The position numbers were made by a program, and so were the translations under genes. The notes below the pieces were generated by a model that saw only the letters and a list, made by a program, of their open reading frames with translations, did no database searches and was not told the origin of the DNA. This document shows, one piece after another, positions 1-8,841 of a stretch of DNA of 64,000 nucleotides; the stretch's first letter is position 1; each line of letters opens with the position of its first letter. Source of the stretch: Dichotomicrobium sp964540795 (GTDB taxonomy: Bacteria; Pseudomonadota; Alphaproteobacteria; Rhizobiales; Rhodomicrobiaceae); the NCBI GenBank assembly GCA_964540795.1, contig CAZINX010000007.1, forward strand, positions 62,001-126,000, in the 5' to 3' direction.

Positions 1-1
1 C

Positions 2-559
2 TATCTGCAGATGATTGCGGATATCCTCGCCGGCCCGCGCATTCTTGGCATCGTCCAGCCCGATCGCGCGGACGCGAGCCATTCGCCGCCGGGAAAGAGC
101 GCGCCTTTGCGCCGCGTGGGCTGCGCGGGGCGTCTCACGGCCTACACCGAGACCGACGAGGGCACCGTCATCATCTCGCTCAGCGGGATTTCGCGCTTCC
201 AGATCGTCCGCGAGGTCGAGACCGCCAAGCCCTACCGCGTGTGCGAGGTGAACTATGCGCCGTTCGTGACCGATTTCGCCCGCGGCTACGGGCAGGAACA
301 GGTGAACCTGACCCGGTTCATGCGCGTGCTGCGGTCCTATCTCGATACGCACAATCTTCGCGCGGACTGGGAGGCGCTGAACCGCTCGCCCGCCGAACTG
401 CTCATCAACACGCTGGCGATGATCAGCCCTTACGGCCCGGAGGAGAAGCAGGCGCTGCTGGAAGCGCCCGATCTGCGGACGCGCTCGGAGGTCCTGATGG
501 CGCTCGCCGAGATGGATATGGCGTCGCCGGAGGGCAGTTCCGGCACGACGCTACAATAG
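2..559 (+). CDS. LON peptidase substrate-binding domain protein (5' partial)
   Basis: The reading frame is open from the first bases of the window, so the start lies upstream; about 185 C-terminal residues are visible. The sequence matches the stand-alone Lon N-terminal (substrate-binding, PUA-like) domain family: a segment reading ILGIVQP, then a conserved GCAGRLTAYTETDEG stretch, then a helical C-terminal half ending with the LINTLAMISPYGPEEKQ region. There is no AAA+ or protease domain, so this is not Lon itself. It ends 13 bases before a Trm112-like gene, an adjacency common in alphaproteobacteria, so the two are probably co-transcribed. The molecular role of these stand-alone proteins is poorly defined; substrate or adaptor binding is inferred from the fold. 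Confidence 0.85.
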   Translation, partial: YLQMIADILAGPRILGIVQPDRADASHSPPGKSAPLRRVGCAGRLTAYTETDEGTVIISLSGISRFQIVREVETAKPYRVCEVNYAPFVTDFARGYGQEQVNLTRFMRVLRSYLDTHNLRADWEALNRSPAELLINTLAMISPYGPEEKQALLEAPDLRTRSEVLMALAEMDMASPEGSSGTTLQ

Positions 560-572
560 CGGGAGAGAGGCG

Positions 573-788
573 ATGAGCGAAGCCGACAAGGAACAAGCGC
601 AGGGCGAGGCTGTCGGGGAAGTCGATCCGAAGCTGCTGGAGATCCTCGTCTGCCCGCTGACCAAGCAGCCGCTGGAATACGACCGCGCGGCGCAGGAACT
701 CGTCAGCCGTTCCGCGAAACTGGCTTTCCCGATCCGCGAGGGCATCCCGGTGCTTCTGGTCGACGAGGCGCGCCAGATCGAAGATTGA
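573..788 (+). CDS. Trm112/UPF0434 family protein
   Basis: A 71-residue protein with the family core: KLLEILVCPLTKQPLEYD near residues 20-37, then the AFPIREGIPVLLVDEAR C-terminal strand pair. Eukaryotic and archaeal Trm112 activate methyltransferases; bacterial UPF0434 proteins are presumed small accessory or metal-binding proteins. Only one cysteine (in LVCPLT) is present, so a full four-cysteine zinc site is not formed, which is usual for this bacterial branch. A GGGAGAGAGG ribosome-binding site precedes the ATG. It sits directly behind the LON-domain gene. Confidence 0.85.
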   Translation: MSEADKEQAQGEAVGEVDPKLLEILVCPLTKQPLEYDRAAQELVSRSAKLAFPIREGIPVLLVDEARQIED

Positions 789-877
789 GGCGGCCCCCGC
801 GATACTGTCTTTTCACCGATTGTTGACCCTGCCGATCACGCGGCCGGAACGAGCACCGCGCGCAGGCTGTTTCTCGC

Positions 878-1303
878 ATGAAGGAGTTTTTGCGTCACCA
901 GACCGCGAGATCCATCATCTTCCGAGCATTCGCAAACACCAAGCTCGCCGCAGTCGCAATCACCACCATTGCCGGCTTGCTCATCGGCCACACTGCCGCG
1001 TCGCCGCCGCCCAGCGCCGAGCGCAACCCCGGTCTGATCGAGGTCCAGTACCGCAGTTATCTCGAAGGACGCGATTTCCAGAGCTACCGGCAGGACCGGG
1101 GCTTCAGCCAGCGGCGTTTCGACCAACCCGGCCCTCGCGGCGAGACCCCGAGCGCCGACCCCGACCGCCCCTCGCGCTTGCAGCGGCGCGCCCTCGGCTC
1201 CAGCGACAGCCGTTGCGGGCAGTGGAGCCGGCGCTGCGACCAGCGCTGGGGCAGCGGCAACCCGGATTACTATGGCTGCTTGCGCTATCACGGCTGCCGG
1301 TGA
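878..1303 (+). CDS. Secreted four-cysteine protein, copy 1 of a tandem pair
   Basis: A 141-residue protein of unknown function. A hydrophobic stretch at about residues 22-42 follows a long basic N-terminus and looks like a signal peptide or signal anchor. The middle is Arg, Gln, Pro and Ser rich. The last 31 residues carry an ordered four-cysteine module (CG-x-W-xx-RC, then WG-x-GN, then YYGC and RYHGC) that is shared almost position for position with the C-terminus of the next gene, while the rest of the two proteins differs. Paired cysteines suggest disulfides after export. The start is uncertain because no good ribosome-binding site precedes this ATG. Confidence 0.65.
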   Translation: MKEFLRHQTARSIIFRAFANTKLAAVAITTIAGLLIGHTAASPPPSAERNPGLIEVQYRSYLEGRDFQSYRQDRGFSQRRFDQPGPRGETPSADPDRPSRLQRRALGSSDSRCGQWSRRCDQRWGSGNPDYYGCLRYHGCR

Positions 1304-1559
1304 AGCGCGATCTGAACTGGCCGCCTCCGGCGCAACCAGCGGAGGCGCGGTGCGCCCCCGCTTCGCAAATGCGAAGCTTTTCGGCCCGTTCAGTCACGTC
1401 CGCGTAGGTATCCCGACCCTTTTCGTGTTAAGCTGTCTTCAGAGGAATGAAACCCGACGGCTTCGGCCGGGTTGGTATGGTTGATGCGAGCATCCGCCGC
1501 ACGCGCTGATGCGTCTGGCGGTTATCTAAAAAGCGTCTATCGGGAAGGACGGAAAACTC

Positions 1560-1952
1560 ATGATACGGATTTCGCTCATCCTGGCCCTTGGCGTGATGCT
1601 TGGCTTCGCCATGCCCGGGTCCGGCAACGCCAATGCGGCATCCGCCGTTTCATCGCCAGCCCTGGCGCTCGGGCAGCATGTTGGGGACGTTCAGCGTTCG
1701 AACATCGCCAACGCGGATGTCAGCTTCCGCCTCTACGTTGGGCCGCGCTATCGCCGGTACCGCCACTATCGGCGCTATCGCCGCCCCGGCGTCCGCCTGT
1801 ATATCGGCCCGCGGTACCGCTACCATCGGCCGCGCTATCGCAGTTATCGCCGCGCCGGCCGCTGCGGCTACTGGCATCGACGCTGCGCGCGCAACTGGGG
1901 TGTCGGCAACTCCAATTATTACGGCTGCATGCGCTATCACGGCTGCCGCTGA
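1560..1952 (+). CDS. Secreted four-cysteine protein with Tyr/Arg-rich middle, copy 2
   Basis: A 130-residue protein. It opens with a convincing signal peptide (hydrophobic residues about 4-22, then small residues through the ANAAS region). Residues about 55-98 are a Tyr/Arg/His-rich low-complexity segment of repeated RYRRYRHY-like units. The final 31 residues repeat the four-cysteine module of the preceding gene (RCGYWHRRC, WGVGN, YYGCMRYHGC). Similar small proteins are frequent in Hyphomicrobiales and are usually labelled hypothetical; a periplasmic or surface role is inferred from the signal peptide only. GGAAGGACGG upstream is a plausible ribosome-binding region. Confidence 0.7.
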   Translation: MIRISLILALGVMLGFAMPGSGNANAASAVSSPALALGQHVGDVQRSNIANADVSFRLYVGPRYRRYRHYRRYRRPGVRLYIGPRYRYHRPRYRSYRRAGRCGYWHRRCARNWGVGNSNYYGCMRYHGCR

Positions 1953-1978
1953 TCGCGCGAGGCGGGTTCCGGCCCGCC

Positions 1979-3211
1979 TCAAACCCGCTCGCCGCGCATC
2001 AGCCGGGGCAGTTCGCCGGTCGTGCCAGCAGCTTCAGCGACGAACATGCGCTTGAGCGGCGCGAGCCGGTTGACCATGCCCATTCCCAGCGTGCGGATCA
2101 TCCGCAGCGCAGCGATGTCATTGGCGAACAGCCGATTGAGCGCGTCCATACCGGCCGCCGACATGCTTGAGTCGAAGCGCCGCCATCGCTCATAGCGGCG
2201 CAGCACGTTGAGCTGGCCGATATCCTCGCCGATGCGGCGGGCCTCCACGAGCACCTCTGTCAGCGCCGCCACATCGCGCAGCCCGTGATTCAGCCCCTGC
2301 CCGGCAAGCCAGTGCAGGCCGTGCGCCGCATCGCCGATCAGCGCCACGCCCGGTTTCACAAAGTCGCGCGCCATGCTCAAGCTGAGCGGGAAAGTCTGAA
2401 GCGGCGCGATCACCCGCACCTCGCCAAGGTGCCCGCCGAAGCGCCGCGTGATCTCCGCGTTCAGCCGGTCCTCGGCCAGCGCCAGCATCGCTTTGGCGTC
2501 CTCCGGCGCTTCCGTCCAGACCAGCGATGAGCGATTGCCCGTCATCGGCAGCATGGCGAAAGGCCCGGCGGGCAGGAAGTGCTGCACCGCGCGGCCCTCG
2601 TGCGGGCGTTCGTGCTCTACCGTGGTCACGATGCCGGTTTGCGGGTAATCCCAGGTGATCGCCTTGATTCCCGCCATGCGACGCAGGCGCGAGCGTCGGC
2701 CATCGGCGGCAACAAGCAGGCGCGTCGTGATTTCGCGGCCGCTTCCCAGCCGCAGGGCGGCGGTCGGCCCGCCTGTCTCAATGCCCTCGATCCGTTCGGG
2801 CGCGATTAGCTCCGCATCACACTCCTCAACTGCCGTGACCAGCGCGCGCATCAGCACCGCATTTTCGATGACATGCGCGGCCGGCCCATCATCGGTGTCC
2901 GCCGTGTCAAACTGGAGCACCGGAAGCCGCACGGGCGCATCGAGCGGCGTATCGGTAATCTCGATACGGCTGACGGGCTGCGCATCCTCCGCGATCGCCG
3001 GCCACACATCCAGCGCCTCAAGCATCCGGCGCGAGGCGGCCGATATCGTCATTGCCCGGCCGTCATTGTTGGGCGCGCGCGTCCGCTCGGGCGGCGCAGG
3101 ATCGACCAACGCGACCCGGAAAAGCCCCGGCGCGGCCACGCCAAGCGCGCGTGCAAGCGTCAGGCCGATGAAACCGCCGCCGCCGATGACGATGTCGTAA
3201 TCATGCGCCAT
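1979..3211 (-). CDS. UbiH/UbiF/COQ6-family FAD-dependent hydroxylase
   Basis: A 410-residue flavin mono-oxygenase that would hydroxylate the aromatic ring of ubiquinone precursors. The N-terminus has the FAD dinucleotide-binding motif GGGGFIGLTLA; the C-terminal half has the second FAD motif GDAAHGLHWLAGQGLN, which is diagnostic for the family. I start at the ATG ending at base 3211 rather than an in-frame ATG 45 bases upstream, because AGGAC lies just ahead of it and the protein then begins with the Rossmann strand. Which ring position it hydroxylates cannot be told from sequence. It is divergent from tesB, about 95 bases away. Confidence 0.88.
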   Translation of the reverse strand: MAHDYDIVIGGGGFIGLTLARALGVAAPGLFRVALVDPAPPERTRAPNNDGRAMTISAASRRMLEALDVWPAIAEDAQPVSRIEITDTPLDAPVRLPVLQFDTADTDDGPAAHVIENAVLMRALVTAVEECDAELIAPERIEGIETGGPTAALRLGSGREITTRLLVAADGRRSRLRRMAGIKAITWDYPQTGIVTTVEHERPHEGRAVQHFLPAGPFAMLPMTGNRSSLVWTEAPEDAKAMLALAEDRLNAEITRRFGGHLGEVRVIAPLQTFPLSLSMARDFVKPGVALIGDAAHGLHWLAGQGLNHGLRDVAALTEVLVEARRIGEDIGQLNVLRRYERWRRFDSSMSAAGMDALNRLFANDIAALRMIRTLGMGMVNRLAPLKRMFVAEAAGTTGELPRLMRGERV

Positions 3212-3306
3212 GCCGTGTCCTTTTCGAGCCGCCCCGCGTGACTTGACAGACGACACGCCCGCGACTCACATGGGCAGGCGTCAGCCATCCGTAAACAGGA
3301 AGCCCA

Positions 3307-4182
3307 ATGGTTGAGAAGCCTGGAACGCTGTTCGACATCTTCGATCTGGAGACATTGGAACTCAACCTGTTTCGTGGCCGCAGCCCCAAGGACGGCTGGC
3401 AGCGCGTTTTCGGCGGCCAGGTGATCGGGCAGGCGCTGGTTGCCGCCACGCGGACGGTGGAAGGCGACGACCGCGCGGCGCACTCACTGCATGGCTATTT
3501 CCTGCTGCCGGGCGATCCGCAGACGCCGATTATCTACGAGGTCAATCGCATCCGCGACGGCAAAAGCTTCACCACGCGGCAGGTCACCGCGCTACAGCAC
3601 GGACAGGCGATCTTCTCGATGGGGGTGTCGTTCCACCGCGAGGAGCCGGGCTTTTCCCACCAGATCGAAGCCCCCGACGTGCCCGCGCCCGAGACCCTGC
3701 CCTCCGAGGCCGAGCTGCTGGAGGAGCTGCTGCCAAAGCTGCCCGAGCCGATCCAGCGCTACTGGCGGCGCGAACGCCCGGTGGAGATGCGCCCGGTCGA
3801 TGTGCGCCAATACATTTCGGCGGAGCCACGCGAGGCGAAGCGCAGCATCTGGGTGCGCTCAAACCTGAGCCTGCCGGACGATATCGGCCTGCACAAATGC
3901 GTGTTGGCTTACGCCTCGGACTTCTTCCTGCTCGACACGTCGCTGGCGCCGCATGGGCGCAACCTGTTCGACCCGCGCATGATGATGGCGAGTCTGGATC
4001 ACGCGCTGTGGTTCCATCGCCCGTTCCGCGCCGATGAATGGCTGCTCTACGTCATGGACAGCCCGTCAGCTTCCGGCGCGCGCGGCTTCTGCCGCGGTTC
4101 GATCTTCCGGCGCGACGGCACCCTCATCGCATCGGTTGCCCAGGAAGGCCTCATCCGCGAGCGCGACCCTGCCCGCTGTTAA
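3307..4182 (+). CDS. tesB: Acyl-CoA thioesterase II
   Basis: A 291-residue double hot-dog thioesterase that hydrolyses medium- and long-chain acyl-CoA. The N-terminal hot-dog holds VFGGQVIGQAL and the HSLHGYFLLPGD segment; the second holds YASDFFLLD, DHALWFHRPF and a final SVAQEGLIR segment, which supply the Asp, Ser/Thr and Gln positions used by E. coli TesB. Length matches the family. The gene ends 248 bases before glnK, with an inverted repeat and a sigma-54-type promoter in the gap. Confidence 0.92.
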   Translation: MVEKPGTLFDIFDLETLELNLFRGRSPKDGWQRVFGGQVIGQALVAATRTVEGDDRAAHSLHGYFLLPGDPQTPIIYEVNRIRDGKSFTTRQVTALQHGQAIFSMGVSFHREEPGFSHQIEAPDVPAPETLPSEAELLEELLPKLPEPIQRYWRRERPVEMRPVDVRQYISAEPREAKRSIWVRSNLSLPDDIGLHKCVLAYASDFFLLDTSLAPHGRNLFDPRMMMASLDHALWFHRPFRADEWLLYVMDSPSASGARGFCRGSIFRRDGTLIASVAQEGLIRERDPARC

Positions 4183-4220
4183 TCCTGCCTTCAGCTTTCT
4201 GCCTACACTTTAAGCAAACT

Positions 4221-4253
4221 ACCTGTTTTGCCCATTTTATGAGCAAAACAGGT
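4221..4253. promoter_or_regulatory. Inverted repeat upstream of the glnK promoter
   Basis: ACCTGTTTTGC (4221-4231) and its exact reverse complement GCAAAACAGGT (4243-4253) flank an 11-base AT-rich spacer, so the two arms are centred 22 bases apart, two helical turns. It lies roughly 100 bases upstream of the expected glnK transcription start, the usual place for an NtrC enhancer, but it is not a clear match to the enteric NtrC consensus. There is no T-run after it, so it is a poor terminator for tesB. Confidence 0.45.
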
Positions 4254-4308
4254 GCCTCATCCGCGCGCATCGCAGCCGGGCGTTGCCTTGTGAAGCGCCA
4301 GCGGCGTT

Positions 4309-4325
4309 TTGGCACGCCTTTTGAA
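4309..4325 (+). promoter_or_regulatory. Sigma-54 promoter of glnK-amtB
   Basis: TTGGCACG followed by CCTT and TTGAA. The -24 GG is at 4311-4312 and the -12 element at 4321-4325, with exactly ten bases between GG and the GA that replaces the consensus GC. This fits YTGGCACG-N4-TTGCW with one change in the core and one in the spacer. It is about 105 bases before the glnK ATG, where a nitrogen-regulated promoter is expected. Confidence 0.65.
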
Positions 4326-4430
4326 TCCTCCGTCACGTGCCGTCGGGGCAAGCGCGGCAAATGCGCTTGAGGGGCGGCCCCTTGCCACGACAAGAGCGGC
4401 AACAAAGAGAGCGATCGAAGGAGATCACGC

Positions 4431-4769
4431 ATGAAACTGGTCACGGCTGTGATCAAGCCTTTCAAGCTCGATGAGGTGCGCCAGGCGCTCACCTCATTGG
4501 GCGTGGAAGGCTTGACTGCCACGGAAGTCAAGGGATACGGGCGCCAGATGGGGCACACCGAAATTTACCGTGGCGCCGAATACGAGGTCACTTTCCTCCC
4601 GAAGATCAAGATCGAGGTCGCGGTCGATGACGAAATGGCGTCAAAGGTCGTGGAAGCGATCCAGAGCGCGTCCAAGACCGGCCAGATCGGCGACGGAAAG
4701 ATCTTCGTGATGCCGGTGGAGCAGTCCGTGCGTATTCGCACGGGCGAGACCGGCGCGGAAGCCCTGTAA
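4431..4769 (+). CDS. glnK: P-II nitrogen regulatory protein
   Basis: A 112-residue trimeric signalling protein that senses ATP/ADP and 2-oxoglutarate and gates AmtB. Visible signatures are MKLVTAVIKPFKLDEVR at the N-terminus, the T-loop with the uridylylation tyrosine in YRGAEYEVTFLPK (about residue 51), and the C-terminal GDGKIFVMPVEQSVRIRTGE. The ribosome-binding site GAAGGAGA is strong. It is called glnK rather than glnB because amtB follows 16 bases downstream, and a sigma-54 promoter precedes it. Confidence 0.95.
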   Translation: MKLVTAVIKPFKLDEVRQALTSLGVEGLTATEVKGYGRQMGHTEIYRGAEYEVTFLPKIKIEVAVDDEMASKVVEAIQSASKTGQIGDGKIFVMPVEQSVRIRTGETGAEAL

Positions 4770-4785
4770 GAGTTGAGGTGCAACG

Positions 4786-6126
<1,341 letters not shown>

Positions 6127-6246
6127 TCCATTCGCGCCGGGGGACGCCGGGCGGACGCCTTGGCGCTCCCCGGTTCGCCCCGTGGGCAGGCGAGGCACGC
6201 TTCTCCCGATCCTGCCGACATGCTCATCCTGCCCACGCTCCTGACT

Positions 6247-6276
6247 GCCCGGGACTTCGCGTCCCGGGCTTTTTTT
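6247..6276 (+). terminator. Rho-independent terminator of glnK-amtB
   Basis: GCCCGGGAC (6247-6255), a five-base loop TTCGC, and GTCCCGGGC (6261-6269) form a perfect nine-base-pair GC-rich stem followed by seven T residues (6270-6276). Confidence 0.9.
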
Positions 6277-6297
6277 GCTGGTTCAGGCGTGCGGCGG

Positions 6298-6312
6298 TTA
6301 AGCCTCTGTTTA
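6298..6312 (+). promoter_or_regulatory. CtrA-box-like site upstream of the FlbD-like gene
   Basis: TTAA (6298-6301), seven bases, TTTA (6309-6312): one mismatch to the TTAA-N7-TTAA site of CtrA. It ends about 100 bases before the start codon of the FlbD-like regulator, and ctrA itself is 3.6 kb away. Chance occurrence of such a short AT motif is possible, though less likely in high-GC DNA. Confidence 0.4.
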
Positions 6313-6415
6313 GCCTGACCGCGCATCCTTGCACCATCACGGCAGCGATTCGCGGGGTTGCGGCGCGCGGCGCAAGTCAGCGCGACACCGACCCTGCTGT
6401 TTCCAGGGGGCAGGG

Positions 6416-7291
6416 ATGCAGTCGGGCACATTCATCTATCGCAGTGCGGCGATGGCCGAGCTGGCCGGGCAGGCGGGAAAGGCGGCGCGCGGCGCGGCCA
6501 ACATCCTCATCGAGGGCGCGCCCGGCGTCGGCAAGGCGGCGCTGGCGCGCTTTATGCATGAGACAGCGGAGAACGCGGGTGAAGTGATATCCGTGTACTG
6601 CGCCGCCGGCGACGACCCGGCGCAGGCCCTTGCGGCACATGCTGAAGCCGGCGCGACGCTGCTGCTGCACGATGTCGGCGAACTGAGCCCCTCTGCCCAG
6701 GCCGAACTGGCCATGGCCCTGCGCAGCGAAACGCGCGCCTGGATCATCGCGGCAAGCGCGCGCAACCTGTCTGAGGCGGTTGAGGGCGGCAAATTCCGCG
6801 CGGACCTCTACTACAGGCTGGCGGTGGTCACGCTGCAAGTCCCCCGGCTCGTTGAGCGGCCGGAGGACATCCCCGCGCTCGCGGCGCACTTTGCCGAGAG
6901 ATTTGCCGCGGCGCACGGGATCACGCCGCGCCCCATTGCGCCCGATGCGCGGGACAAACTGGCGCGCCACGCCTGGCCCGGCAATGTTCGCGAACTGGAG
7001 AATGTCATCCACCGGGCCGTGCTGTTCGCAGAGAGCGATGCCATTCGCGCCGAAGATCTGAACCTTTCGGGCGCGCCTGGAAGCGATGCCGACCCGCTGT
7101 CCGCGGCTCTGGTCGGGCGCACGGTCGCCGATGTCGAGCGGGACCTGATCCTGCAGACGCTGCGCCACTGCGCCGGAAACCGTACACAGGCCGCTGAAAT
7201 CCTGGGCATTTCCGTGCGGACGCTGCGCAACAAGATTCGGCAGTATAACGAGGAAGGGGCCGAGGTGCCGGCGTTCTCCCGCGCGGCGTGA
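6416..7291 (+). CDS. FlbD-like AAA+/Fis regulator lacking the GAFTGA loop
   Basis: A 291-residue protein related to sigma-54 enhancer-binding proteins. Its C-terminal stretch from about residue 233 (VGRTVADVERDLI, then GNRTQAAEILGISVRTLRNK) is the FlbD-type Fis helix-turn-helix. The AAA+ part keeps Walker A (GAPGVGK, 34-40), FRADLYYRL (127-135) and WPGNVRELEN (187-196). However, only about 14 residues separate YCAA from TLLL, so the L1 loop with GAFTGA is gone; the L2 insertion before sensor I is also missing; and Walker B reads LLLHD instead of LLLDE. There is no receiver domain. The start at 6416 follows AGGGGG; a further upstream ATG gives an atypical His/Arg-rich leader. It probably binds DNA without activating sigma-54 RNA polymerase. 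Confidence 0.8.
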   Translation: MQSGTFIYRSAAMAELAGQAGKAARGAANILIEGAPGVGKAALARFMHETAENAGEVISVYCAAGDDPAQALAAHAEAGATLLLHDVGELSPSAQAELAMALRSETRAWIIAASARNLSEAVEGGKFRADLYYRLAVVTLQVPRLVERPEDIPALAAHFAERFAAAHGITPRPIAPDARDKLARHAWPGNVRELENVIHRAVLFAESDAIRAEDLNLSGAPGSDADPLSAALVGRTVADVERDLILQTLRHCAGNRTQAAEILGISVRTLRNKIRQYNEEGAEVPAFSRAA

Positions 7292-7297
7292 AGGCAG

Positions 7298-7936
7298 CTA
7301 TTCGATCGCGCCGCGCGCGCGCAGCTCGGCCTGGTGCATATCGATTTCCTCATCCTCGGTCTGCTCTGCGCCGTCCTCAAGCGGCGGGAGCTGCAACTCG
7401 TCCTCGCCCGCTTCGGCCCGCTGCAGACGTGGGTCCCACGGGCTCTCGCCGGCCAGTTGGTCTTCAGATATCCGGCACTGCGATGGCTCCAGCAGCCAGA
7501 GTTCCACGCTGCTCTCCAGGTCCTCGGCAAGGCTCTCGGGCAGGTCGAGATTCCGGGTCGCCACGACCGTGTTGTCGTTGTGCGGGTAGAACTGAACCTG
7601 GAACACCTCCTCACGCTCAGGCTCCAGCCGGAAAACGCGGATCAGAGAGGGCCCGCCGACCTCCTCGACCGTCGGCATGGTGAAGGTGTAATCATCCCGC
7701 AGCGGCCCGGTCCCCGCGAACCAGCAGTCGCCGATCTGGCTGGCGAACTGCGTTCGGACCTCCTGAGGCGCGCCGAAAACCAGCCTTTGCGCCTCCGAAG
7801 CTTCATGAACCGGCATTCTGTCGGAGTTGGTGGCGCAGCCCTGAGCGAAGAGCGCGGCACACAAGACCAAGCTGACGTTTAACGCGCGCAAAACGCCATA
7901 CCCCCATACCTGAAACGAAACTCTCCCCCGGCGCAT
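7298..7936 (-). CDS. Putative lipoprotein with CW motif, copy 1
   Basis: About 212 residues from the ATG at 7936. A hydrophobic segment LNVSLVLCAALFAQGC ends in a lipobox-like cysteine; a TTG at 7891 would give a very typical 19-residue lipoprotein signal and has GGGGG upstream, so the true start may be there. The mature part contains QIGDCWF, a beta-rich middle, and a C-terminal segment of Leu/Glu/Asp helices running to a W and, seven residues on, a C. The acidic tail is Glu/Gln rich. It shares this CW...W...C pattern with the next gene on the same strand. No function is recognised. Its 3' end is six bases from the convergent FlbD-like gene. Confidence 0.65.
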   Translation of the reverse strand: MRRGRVSFQVWGYGVLRALNVSLVLCAALFAQGCATNSDRMPVHEASEAQRLVFGAPQEVRTQFASQIGDCWFAGTGPLRDDYTFTMPTVEEVGGPSLIRVFRLEPEREEVFQVQFYPHNDNTVVATRNLDLPESLAEDLESSVELWLLEPSQCRISEDQLAGESPWDPRLQRAEAGEDELQLPPLEDGAEQTEDEEIDMHQAELRARGAIE

Positions 7937-8027
7937 GCGACAGTACGGCAGATGATGTCCGAATTGTGAGGCAGGGCGCAGTCCTGAACGGGAAACGTTA
8001 CGACGATCAGTGGGTGTGGCGCAGGCG

Positions 8028-8645
8028 CTACGCGCTGCCGCGACCCGGCCCATCGCAGCCTGTGCCGCCGCGCGCCCAGCGGGCCACGTCTGCCCGGAGG
8101 GTGTTCGCCAGTTCCTCATCGACGCGCCGGTTGGTGCTGCGGACCAGCGAGCCGCTGCCCTCGGGCGTGATCTTCACCTCGAAGGCGTGCGGGCCGTATT
8201 TGCGCCCCGGCACTTCCTTGAAGACGTCGATCTCGGCGTCGCCGGCCTCGCCGGGTTTCGCCTCGGCGCGGAAGCCGTGGCCGGGCAGGCGCGGATCGTT
8301 CGGCCCCAGCCAGCAGCGGCGAATTTGCCGGGCAAGCCGCACATAGACATTGATGGGCTGATCGTTGGCCGTGACAGATTGGGGCGCGACAGCCTCGGCG
8401 GTCAGGTCGATGTCCGGCAGCGCGGCGAGGAGGCCGCCATCTTCTTGCGGCGCGGCTTTCGGCTTGCGGCGCGCGGGCAGCGGCGGGTAGCCGGTTTGCG
8501 CCCCGGACTGAACGACCTGCGACTCCGGCAGCGCCCCGGTGGTGGTTCCCTCAAGCAGGGCGCTCGTCTGGGCGCATCCCGCAAGAAAAACGGCGCCAAG
8601 CGCCACTGCCGCCCATCGCCAGAATGGTGTCGCCTGCGCCGGCAT
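8028..8645 (-). CDS. Putative lipoprotein with CW motif, copy 2
   Basis: About 205 residues. The signal (WRWAAVALGAVFLAGC) has a canonical LAGC lipobox, so it should be a lipid-anchored envelope protein. A Pro/Ala-rich linker is followed by QIRRCWLGPNDP, then a beta-rich region EIDVFKEVPGRKYGP, and finally a helix ending in a W and, seven residues later, a C. The last 31 residues before that cysteine align without gaps to the preceding lipoprotein, indicating an old duplication. The ATG at 8645 follows GGGACGGGG; an in-frame ATG 30 bases upstream is possible. No known family is recognised. Confidence 0.7.
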   Translation of the reverse strand: MPAQATPFWRWAAVALGAVFLAGCAQTSALLEGTTTGALPESQVVQSGAQTGYPPLPARRKPKAAPQEDGGLLAALPDIDLTAEAVAPQSVTANDQPINVYVRLARQIRRCWLGPNDPRLPGHGFRAEAKPGEAGDAEIDVFKEVPGRKYGPHAFEVKITPEGSGSLVRSTNRRVDEELANTLRADVARWARGGTGCDGPGRGSA

Positions 8646-8841
8646 CGCGCCCCGTCCCAAGACTTCCGTAACCACCCAAGCAATGGGTCAGGGCCGGCGC
8701 GCTGTCAACGCGGGGCGCGTGCGGACATGCAGTTTTACACCGGATGATGCGGATTGATCGCGGAAATGGCGTGGCCCCGTGACACAGACACTAGATTGCG
8801 AGCACGCTGCAAGCGCGGATCGCGTGTCTGTACCGGAAACC

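Noticed and set aside
820..1407. Alternative forward frame overlapping the first four-cysteine protein
   Set aside because: The other frame ends in a module shared with the next gene, which fixes the reading frame.
6329..6415. N-terminal extension of the FlbD-like protein from an earlier ATG
   Set aside because: His/Arg/Cys-rich leader unlike any relative; the ATG at 6416 has a good AGGGGG site.
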